DNA of 64,000 bases, taken from the NCBI RefSeq assembly GCF_003999975.1, contig NZ_RJAC01000016.1:62001-126000 (forward strand), written 5' to 3'. The stretch comes from Actinoplanes solisilvae. Lineage in GTDB: Bacteria > Actinomycetota > Actinomycetes > Mycobacteriales > Micromonosporaceae. Shown piece by piece: positions 15,930-23,859 of this stretch (the first letter of the stretch is position 1; every line of letters begins with the position of its first letter). The notes beneath the pieces were generated by a model, which did no database searches, was not told where the DNA came from, and saw only the letters and a program-made list of their open reading frames with translations. Both the position numbers and the translations under genes were made by a program.

Positions 15930-18900
15930 TCAGCGTCGATAGACGCCGAACTCCCACAGCGAATATCCGTAGCCCGTGGCGCGCGCGACGCCGTTCATGC
16001 GGACGTATCGGCCCGAACCCGAGACACTCACCTCGTCGAAGCCGCCGTCACCGGCGCTCGTCGAATGGATCGTCGTCCAGTTGGAGCCGTCGTTCGAGGT
16101 CTGGATCTGATAGCCGGTCGCATAAGCCGCCTCCCAGGCCAGCCGCACGTGGTTGAACGACTGCACCGAGCCCAGATCGACCTGCAGCCACGCCGACCCG
16201 GTCCATTCGCTGGCCCAGCGTGTGCCGTAATCACCGTCGGTGGCGTACGAGGGAAGCTGTGGCCCGTTGGTGCCGGTCGGCTGATAGGAGGACGCCGTCG
16301 TCGTCCGGCCGCGCGTGAGGTTCGTGCCGGTCTCGGGCGGCGCGACCACCCTGATCGACTTCTGCTCGATCCCCACGTTGCCGTGCCCGTCGAAGGCGTA
16401 CACATAGACCTTCCACACCCCGAGCCGCTCGGGCGCCTTGGCCGTGAACGTCCCGTTCCCGTTGTCGGTGAAGGTCACGTTCGTCAGCCCGGTGCCGCCA
16501 CCCGCGTACTTGTCGGAGTACATCAGGTTGTAACGGATCAGATCGCCCTGCGGGTCCGACGCCGTCACCCCCACCGTCAGAGAACCCCCAGCGGGTACGG
16601 CGGTCTGGTTCGAGACGCTCATCGCGGTGATCTCCGGCGGCGTGTTCACCGGCGCCTGCCCGGTCCAGGCACGGCTCAACGAGTAGTAGCCGTGCCGGCG
16701 CCACCCGCCCGTGAACGTGTTGAGCCACACCCCGCCGAAGTCGTTCTCGAGCCCGTAATGGAACTCGGTCGCCCCGAGCGCCACCCGCGGGTTCGCGTTG
16801 ATCGCGTTCCAGCTGCTCGCGTACTGGTCCCGTTTCTGCAGGTCGGTCGGTTCGGTCGGCACCCCGTTCACGTCGTTGGGCACCTCCCACTCGCCCGCCG
16901 GCCCGGCCTCGGTGATGACGTACGGCTTCGTGTAGCCGCCGGCCACCCAGTCGGGATAGATGTTGCCGATCGCGCCGTACGAGTTGACCGCGAGCAGATC
17001 GAGGTCGGGCGCGTGCTGCTTGTAATAGGGCCAGGCCCCGGTGTACGCATCGGTCGACGTCACCGGGTGGTTCGGGTCGGCGGCGTGGATCGCCTGCGCG
17101 ACCTGGTTCACGAACTTCGCGTAACCGACGCGCCGTGCCTCGACCTCGGCCGCGGAGAGCCCGTGGTCCTGCATCGTCAGGATGACCTCGTTGCCGACGT
17201 CCCACATCAGCACGCCCGGGTGGTTCTTCAACGTGTTGACCCGGGTGACGATCTCGGCCTTGACCGAGTTCATGTACGCGGTGTCGTTGACGTAGTCGGC
17301 TCCCTGGTTGAGCCAGTGCCCGACGATCACCTTGATGCCCTGACGCGCGGCCCGGTCGAGCAGCGTCGGCGTGTTGGCGTCGTCGACCCCCCACGTACGG
17401 ATCGTGTTGACGCCCATGTTGCGCAGGTCCCGCATGTATCCGTCGGCGGCCGCCTGCGGGGGTCCGTAGGTCAGCCCTTTGACCTGGTAGGGCGCGCCGT
17501 TGACCTGGAGCTGCCAGTTGCCCTGGCTGCCGGTGACCCGCGCGACGGTCGGCCCGGAAGGCACGGCCGGGTCGGTCATGGCGGGCGGCACAGTGCCGGT
17601 CGCCGTGCGGGCCACGCTCACCGAGTCGACGCTGAGCACCCCGCCCGACGTCGTGTCGGCGACCGGAGTCGTCCGGCCGGCGAGCGCGTTCGGCAGCGAG
17701 CCGCCGATCGCCAGGTCGAGCCGCAGGAAGAACCCGTGGTGCACAGCGGCCCGCCAGGCGGTCACGCCGACCTGCGACTGCCGTACGACCCAGGTCTGCC
17801 GGCCGTCGAGGTAGAAGCGGATCTCCTCGTCGGTCTTGGTGCGGTCGATGATCTGTGTGTACTCGTGGTAGCCGGTCTGGCAGCCGGCGCAGGTCGCGAA
17901 GCCGGAGGAGCGGCCGTTGTACTCCGCGCAAGGTCCGTCCGGGGCGGTGCCGCAGTGCAGCGTCTGGGCGAGCTGACTGCGCCCGTTGACGTTCGTCATG
18001 ATGTCGGTCTCGCCGATGCCCGGCCAGTTGTTGTAGTTGCCCCGGTACGCCGCTCCGGTCGCCCGGAAACCCGGCCAATAGCCGAGAGCGTTCGCCACGT
18101 CGGGCTGTTTGAGCACGGCCGTGAACTTGGTCTGCTGCCCCGGCAACGGCTCGAAGTCGGTCCGCTGCGTCTCGAGCCGGCCCGACGTCCAGTTCCCGCC
18201 GCCGTCGCGGATCGCCCTGATCGACAGCCGCCCGGCCCCGTCGAGCGAGACGTTCGCGGTGCTCGCGGTGGCGGTCTCGACCTCGCCGGTGCCCCAGTTG
18301 GCCGCACCTCCGGGATAGGAGGTGCCGGTGCGCAGCAACCAGTTCGCCGACGACGGCGAGGTGCCGGCCGCGCCGTCGAACGTGTCCTGCCAGACGGTCG
18401 TGAAGTTGCCCGGCGGATCGGTCGGCGGTGGGGTGGTCGGCGGTGGGGTGGTCGGCCCGGTCGTGCCGTAGACCTTGAACTCCCACAGCGAGTAGCCGTA
18501 GCCGCCGTTACGCGCGGTGCCGTAGAGCCGGACGTACCGCCCGCTGCCGTTGACCGTGAGCGTCTCGGTGCCGCCGGTCCCGTTGGTCTTCGAGTGAATG
18601 GTCGTCCAGGCGTTGCCGTCGTTCGAGGTCTGGATCTGGTACGCCGTGCCGTAGGCGGCCTCCCACTGCAGGACGACCGAGGTGATCGTCGCGGTGGCGC
18701 CGAGATCGACCCGCAGCCACTGCGGGTCGGAGAACTGGCTCGACCACCGGGTGCCCGCGTTGCCGTCGGTCGCGTTGGCGGCGACCGTGTCGAGGGTCTC
18801 GTTCGACGACGCGGTGGTGGGTTTGCCTTGGGAGAGAAGGGGATCGGCGGCGTAGGCGTGGTGCGGCGCCGCCAGCGTGAGGAAGGCGGCGGCGAGGCCG

Positions 18901-18959
18901 AGCACGAGGGGGAGGACGAAGCATCGCCACGGATGGGGCGGGGAGCAAGCCGTGTTCAC
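15930..18959 (-). CDS. secreted multidomain glycoside hydrolase (CBM32 - GH16-like - TIM barrel - Ig-like - CBM32)
   Basis: A 1009-aa exported protein. GTG at 18959 is preceded by AGGAGAC, matching the 12965 gene. Signal peptide to about residue 38. Domains: discoidin 39-165; Pro/Thr linker 168-185; GH16-like beta-sandwich about 186-452; TIM-barrel glycosidase about 473-765; Ig-like about 772-873; second discoidin 880-1009. In the GH16 motif (normally ExDxxE) the sequence is GETDIMTN, with E317, D319 and Thr322 where the acid/base Glu should be. The TIM barrel keeps both expected glutamates: E591 in WDVGNEV and E684 in VITEAGP. So the barrel is probably the active enzyme and the GH16 part may bind only. 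Substrate likely a beta-glucan-like polysaccharide (inference). Controlled by the shared LacI-type operators. Confidence 0.92.
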   Translation of the reverse strand: MNTACSPPHPWRCFVLPLVLGLAAAFLTLAAPHHAYAADPLLSQGKPTTASSNETLDTVAANATDGNAGTRWSSQFSDPQWLRVDLGATATITSVVLQWEAAYGTAYQIQTSNDGNAWTTIHSKTNGTGGTETLTVNGSGRYVRLYGTARNGGYGYSLWEFKVYGTTGPTTPPPTTPPPTDPPGNFTTVWQDTFDGAAGTSPSSANWLLRTGTSYPGGAANWGTGEVETATASTANVSLDGAGRLSIRAIRDGGGNWTSGRLETQRTDFEPLPGQQTKFTAVLKQPDVANALGYWPGFRATGAAYRGNYNNWPGIGETDIMTNVNGRSQLAQTLHCGTAPDGPCAEYNGRSSGFATCAGCQTGYHEYTQIIDRTKTDEEIRFYLDGRQTWVVRQSQVGVTAWRAAVHHGFFLRLDLAIGGSLPNALAGRTTPVADTTSGGVLSVDSVSVARTATGTVPPAMTDPAVPSGPTVARVTGSQGNWQLQVNGAPYQVKGLTYGPPQAAADGYMRDLRNMGVNTIRTWGVDDANTPTLLDRAARQGIKVIVGHWLNQGADYVNDTAYMNSVKAEIVTRVNTLKNHPGVLMWDVGNEVILTMQDHGLSAAEVEARRVGYAKFVNQVAQAIHAADPNHPVTSTDAYTGAWPYYKQHAPDLDLLAVNSYGAIGNIYPDWVAGGYTKPYVITEAGPAGEWEVPNDVNGVPTEPTDLQKRDQYASSWNAINANPRVALGATEFHYGLENDFGGVWLNTFTGGWRRHGYYSLSRAWTGQAPVNTPPEITAMSVSNQTAVPAGGSLTVGVTASDPQGDLIRYNLMYSDKYAGGGTGLTNVTFTDNGNGTFTAKAPERLGVWKVYVYAFDGHGNVGIEQKSIRVVAPPETGTNLTRGRTTTASSYQPTGTNGPQLPSYATDGDYGTRWASEWTGSAWLQVDLGSVQSFNHVRLAWEAAYATGYQIQTSNDGSNWTTIHSTSAGDGGFDEVSVSGSGRYVRMNGVARATGYGYSLWEFGVYRR

Positions 18960-18987
18960 GGGGTCTCCTGGGGATGTCGGGCGCCGG

Positions 18988-19001
18988 GGAAAGCGCTCTC
19001 C
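18988..19001. promoter_or_regulatory. LacI-type operator ggaaagcgctctcc
   Basis: Identical to the 12933-12946 site. It lies between the -10 element and the GTG of the glycoside hydrolase, so a bound LacI protein would block its transcription. Confidence 0.72.
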
Positions 19002-19014
19002 ACGAATGGCCGAA

Positions 19015-19043
19015 GTGTTACGCCGGGCTTTCACGCGTGTCAA
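19015..19043 (-). promoter_or_regulatory. promoter ttgaca-17-taacac for the glycoside hydrolase
   Basis: On the minus strand TTGACA (19043-19038), a 17-base spacer and TAACAC (19020-19015) match the promoter at 12902-12930 in spacing and in the flanking ggcgtaacact block. The operator starts 13 bases downstream of the -10 element. Confidence 0.68.
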
Positions 19044-19125
19044 TACCCGAGGACGGTTCCGGCGCGCCAATGGCTCCTATACCGTGACATCACGGACCGA
19101 CGCGGGATGTCGGCACGCGATTGTG

Positions 19126-19139
19126 GGAGAGCGTTCTCC
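19126..19139. promoter_or_regulatory. near-match LacI-type operator ggagagcgttctcc
   Basis: A two-base variant of the 14-mer (agcgtt core), 138 bases from the 18988 site. It may be an auxiliary site for looping, or may act on the plus-strand DGPF/YCII gene that starts 118 bases on. Confidence 0.5.
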
Positions 19140-19256
19140 GAGTGGCTCGTGGATGCGGTGACTGTTCCGTTCGAAAAGAATCTCGGGTGGGATGTCGAGA
19201 ACGGCCGGACGGCTCCGACCAGGAGGCGACACGTAGCAACGACCAGGGGGTTCAAG

Positions 19257-19625
19257 ATGAAGTACATCCTGATGATGTTCGGTGACGGCGGGGAGATGGC
19301 GGCGGCGGCCGACCCGGCCTGGGTGCGGGACATGCTGACGTTCATGGACGATTTCAACGCCGAGCTCACCAAGACCGGCGAGCTGGTTCACGCCTACGGG
19401 CTGGCGTTTCCGTCGAGCGCCAAGACGGTCAGCTACGAGGACGGGCAGGTCGCGGTCACCGACGGGCCCTATGCGGAGTCCAAGGAGTCGCTGGCCGGGT
19501 TCTGGATCTTCGACGTGCCGGGGGAGGAGCGGGCGGTCGAGCTGGCCGGGCGGGTCGCCTTCTGGGCCCGCAAGGTCGAACTGCGCCAGGTTCCGGACGG
19601 CCCGCCGGACTACGACGAGGAATGA
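19257..19625 (+). CDS. YCII/DGPF-family protein
   Basis: A 122-aa YCII-domain protein: MKYILMMFGDGGEM at the start and VTDGPYAESKESLAGFWIFD, a variant of the DGPF signature. These small proteins are known neighbours of ECF42-type sigma factors, and the next gene, 4 bases downstream, is exactly that. ATG at 19257 follows the ribosome site aggggg. The biochemical role of DGPF proteins is not settled, although the genomic link to ECF42 sigma factors is established. Confidence 0.93.
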   Translation: MKYILMMFGDGGEMAAAADPAWVRDMLTFMDDFNAELTKTGELVHAYGLAFPSSAKTVSYEDGQVAVTDGPYAESKESLAGFWIFDVPGEERAVELAGRVAFWARKVELRQVPDGPPDYDEE

Positions 19626-19629
19626 GGGG

Positions 19630-20847
<1,218 letters not shown>

Positions 20848-20919
20848 CGTGCGGCCCGAGCGGCAAGCCCTTACATTGCCCGAACACTGGCGCACGATCG
20901 GCGGCGGCATGATGGTGCG

Positions 20920-21609
20920 GTGACCGACGCCCCCACCAAGGGGCTTGTTCTCGTGATCGAGGACGAGCGCCCCATCGCCGACCTGGTGCGCCTCTACCTG
21001 AGCCGGGACGGCTTCGGTGTGCACGTCGAGCACGACGGCGCCGCCGGTCTCTCCGCCGCGCGCCGGCTGCGGCCCGTCGCGTGCATCGTCGACATCGCGT
21101 TGCCTGGCCTTGAGGGCACCGAGATCGTGCGGCGGCTGCGGGCCGACGGTGACTGGACGCCGGTCATCCTGCTCACCGCGCGTGACGACGAGGTCGACCG
21201 CATTCTCGGGCTCGAGCTGGGCGCCGACGACTATGTGACCAAGCCGTTCAGCCCTCGCGAGCTGGTCACCCGGGTCCGCGCCCTGCTGAGACGCGCCGCC
21301 GGCCCGCCCGACGGCGAGCGAGTGAAGACCCTCGGTCCCGTACGGCTTGACCCCGCGCGCCGGGAGGCCACCGTCGACGGCCGTCCGCTGTCGCTCACCC
21401 CGACCGAGTTCGACCTGCTCGGACACCTCGTGGCCCGCCCCGGACGGGTCTTCACGCGGGAGGAGCTGCTGGCCGGCGTCTGGGGGTACGCGTCCGCGGC
21501 CGGAACCCGTACGGTCGATGTGCACGTCGCCCAGGTGCGCGCCAAGCTGGGCGGGGCCGCTTCGCTGATCCGCACCGTCCGGGGCATCGGGTACACCGCC
21601 GATGCGTAG
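20920..21609 (+). CDS. OmpR-family response regulator
   Basis: A 229-aa response regulator. Receiver domain residues 1-120: acidic pair E14-D15, phospho-acceptor D58 in CIVDIALPG, conserved Thr in LLTARDD, and Lys in GADDYVTKPF. The C-terminal winged helix (about 130-229) has LSLTPTEFDLLGHLVARPGR and the recognition region RTVDVHVAQVRAKLG. GTG start at 20920. The stop overlaps the ATG of the sensor kinase by 8 bases, so the pair is co-translated. Target genes are not evident from the neighbourhood. Confidence 0.95.
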   Translation: MTDAPTKGLVLVIEDERPIADLVRLYLSRDGFGVHVEHDGAAGLSAARRLRPVACIVDIALPGLEGTEIVRRLRADGDWTPVILLTARDDEVDRILGLELGADDYVTKPFSPRELVTRVRALLRRAAGPPDGERVKTLGPVRLDPARREATVDGRPLSLTPTEFDLLGHLVARPGRVFTREELLAGVWGYASAAGTRTVDVHVAQVRAKLGGAASLIRTVRGIGYTADA

Positions 21610-22921
21610 CCTGACCAGCCGCGTCGTGCTCGTCACGGTCGCCACCGCCGTCATCTCGGTGTTCATCACCGCGCTGGTGGCCGTACCCGTCGCGGTCCGC
21701 TCGGTCAACACGCAGTTGCGGGCCGAGCTGCTTGAGAAGAGCGCGCTCGCCGTCGAGCTGCTCGCCACCGAACGGCAGGCCGCCCGCGAACGCATCGTCA
21801 CGTCGCTGCGCCGCGACGGCATCGAGGTCTATCTGATCCGCCGTGGCGCAGTCGACCAGCCGGGACTGCCCGAGCGGGTGGTGCGGCAGGTCGCCCGGGG
21901 AGCGCTCGTCGACACCCGCGGCCCGGTCGCCGGCACGCCGTCGTTCATCGCGGGCCGTCCACTGTCCGGCGTGAACAGTGGGGTCGTGCTGACCCGCGCC
22001 GTCGCTTCGAACACGGCCGGACGGGTCCTCGGCACGGTGTGGATCGCCCTGCTCGCCGGTCTGCTCGGCGGCATCCTGGCCGGGGCTCTGCTGGCCCGGT
22101 TCATCGCCCGGCCGATCCGGCTGGCCGCGGCCGCCGCGACCCGGCTGTCGGCGGGGGACCGGTCGGTGCGCATCGCCCGTGGCGGTCCGGCCGAGGCCGC
22201 CGAGCTGGCCGACGCGGTCAACCAGTTGGCCAGCGCGTTGCAGGTCAGCGAGGGCCGGGAGCGGGAGTTCCTGCTGTCCGTCTCCCATGAGCTGCGTACG
22301 CCCCTGGCCACGCTGCGCGGCTATGCCGAGGCGATCGCCGACGGTGTGGTCGGGCCGGGCGAGACCGAGAAGGCCGGCGCGACCATGCTGGCCGAGGCCG
22401 AACGGCTGGACCGGCTCATCTCCGACCTGCTCGTCCTCTCCCGGCTCGAGGCCGCCGACCTGCCGCTCGACGTCGTCCCGGTCGACCTGGTCGAGCTGGT
22501 CGCGGCGGCCGGCGAGGCGTGGGCGAGCCGCGGCGGCCTGGCGGTACGGACCGAGCTGCCCGACCATCCCGTGGTGGTGCGGACCGATCCGGGCCGCATC
22601 CGGCAGGTGATCGACGGCCTCGGCGAGAACGCGTTGCGGGTCGTGCCCGCGGGACAGCCGTTGATCCTGGCTGTGCGCGAACCGGGCGTGATCGAGGTGC
22701 GCGACGGCGGCCCCGGTTTCACCGACGAAGACCTGGCGGTGGCCTTCGACCGGGGCGCGCTCAACCGCCGGTACAAGGGCGTCCGCAAGGTCGGCAGCGG
22801 CCTCGGCCTGGCCCTCGCCGCCCGGCTGGTGACCCGCCTAGGCGGCCGCATCACCGCAGGTCACGCCCCAGAGGGCGGTGCCATGTTCACCATCGAGCTG
22901 CCCGAGCGCCCCGATCGGTGA
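21602..22921 (+). CDS. sensor histidine kinase
   Basis: A 439-aa membrane kinase. TM1 about residues 8-32, an extracytoplasmic sensor of about 110 residues, TM2 about 143-166, a HAMP domain (ARPIRLAAAAATRLSAGDRS), then HisKA with phospho-acceptor H229 in SVSHELRTPLATL. The ATPase domain has the N-box DGLGENALRV, G1 DGGPGF and G2 GSGLGLALAARL. It is the partner of the overlapping response regulator. The sensor part has no recognisable fold, so the signal is unknown. Confidence 0.95.
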   Translation: MRSLTSRVVLVTVATAVISVFITALVAVPVAVRSVNTQLRAELLEKSALAVELLATERQAARERIVTSLRRDGIEVYLIRRGAVDQPGLPERVVRQVARGALVDTRGPVAGTPSFIAGRPLSGVNSGVVLTRAVASNTAGRVLGTVWIALLAGLLGGILAGALLARFIARPIRLAAAAATRLSAGDRSVRIARGGPAEAAELADAVNQLASALQVSEGREREFLLSVSHELRTPLATLRGYAEAIADGVVGPGETEKAGATMLAEAERLDRLISDLLVLSRLEAADLPLDVVPVDLVELVAAAGEAWASRGGLAVRTELPDHPVVVRTDPGRIRQVIDGLGENALRVVPAGQPLILAVREPGVIEVRDGGPGFTDEDLAVAFDRGALNRRYKGVRKVGSGLGLALAARLVTRLGGRITAGHAPEGGAMFTIELPERPDR

Positions 22922-22925
22922 AAGC

Positions 22926-23702
22926 TCACTGCAGGAACGCCCCGAGTGGTGAGAGCAGCAACTTGTTGAGCCCCGCCGCCGTACGGTCGAGACCCGCCCG
23001 CTCTTGGTCGGTGGCCCGCATGTCATGGCGTACGCCCCAAAGCTTCTGGGCATTGCGCCACGCCACGTTCCGGGTGTATTCGACCGCTTCGCCCTGCCAC
23101 CAGTCGTCCAGGCGCCCGTTCATCGTGTCGATCAGCAGCTGCCACTTCTCGAGGTAACCGCGGCGCAGCCCCGGGATCGCCTCGGCGAAGATCTCGTTGA
23201 TCTCGAGATAGTCGTGGTGCTGATCGCTGTCGTCTATCGGGTCGGTGCCGAGGTGGTCGAACGTCGTGACCAGCGCGAACGGGAGGTCGTAGTTGATGTG
23301 CGCGTTGACCCCGGCGCAGGCCGACGGCAGCGGACGGCAGTCGGGCCCCGGAATGCGCTGGAACAGGGCGGCCCACACCTCGGGACAGCGAGGGCTCGCC
23401 CCGGCGCCGGCCCAGGCCCGCAGCGCGTCGAAGTAACGCCCCGCGAACTCGACGTCGAGCCGGGACAGGAACGCCGGATCTTTGAACCGGCCGGCGTAGA
23501 GCCGCTCGAGCACACCCTCGGTGATGGTGAGATAGAGCTTGTTGAAGTCGCACAGCGGGTTCTCGCCCAGCAGCGGCGGCACCTGGCCAAGGATCTGCTG
23601 GAGCGCCTTGAGCTGGTCGACCACGGCGGGGACGTCGTCGGGGTGGTCCCGCAGGAGATCGGTCATCTCCCGTTGCGCAGGTCCCCAGACCGACTGGTTC
23701 AT
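22926..23702 (-). CDS. DUF5995 family protein
   Basis: A 258-aa soluble protein of the DUF5995 family, recognisable by DFNKLYLTITEGVLERL, VNAHINYDLPFALV and the C-terminal WRNAQKLWGVRH. No activity is known. His residues in HINYD and DQHHDYLEIN could bind a metal (inference). ATG at 23702 is preceded by GGAG/GAGGAAAGCC. It is convergent with the sensor kinase (4 bases between stops) and separated by a strong hairpin from the LAL regulator upstream. Confidence 0.85.
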   Translation of the reverse strand: MNQSVWGPAQREMTDLLRDHPDDVPAVVDQLKALQQILGQVPPLLGENPLCDFNKLYLTITEGVLERLYAGRFKDPAFLSRLDVEFAGRYFDALRAWAGAGASPRCPEVWAALFQRIPGPDCRPLPSACAGVNAHINYDLPFALVTTFDHLGTDPIDDSDQHHDYLEINEIFAEAIPGLRRGYLEKWQLLIDTMNGRLDDWWQGEAVEYTRNVAWRNAQKLWGVRHDMRATDQERAGLDRTAAGLNKLLLSPLGAFLQ

Positions 23703-23738
23703 CGGCTTTCCTCCATGGAGCTCGGTGGAGGGCCCCCT

Positions 23739-23774
23739 AGCACCGCCCGGAAGCGGTGGCTTCCGGGCGGTGCT
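23739..23774 (-). terminator. 15-bp perfect hairpin between the LAL regulator and DUF5995 genes
   Basis: Arms agcaccgcccggaag and cttccgggcggtgct are perfectly complementary with a 6-base loop. It lies 86 bases past the LAL regulator stop and 37 bases before the DUF5995 start. There is no U tract, which is common for actinobacterial terminators. An operator role is also possible. Confidence 0.6.
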
Positions 23775-23859
23775 CCCCCGTACGCAGAGACTTCCAAAAG
23801 CAGACCTACGTACGGATCGGTAGAACTACTTATCAGCGGCTACGTAGATAACGAAAAGG

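Noticed and set aside
15048..19256. Very long plus-strand open frame (about 1500 codons) ending in the DGPF/YCII protein
   Set aside because: It is antisense to the VOC and glycoside hydrolase genes, and its His/Arg/Val-rich composition is the usual high-GC shadow. The real gene starts at 19257.
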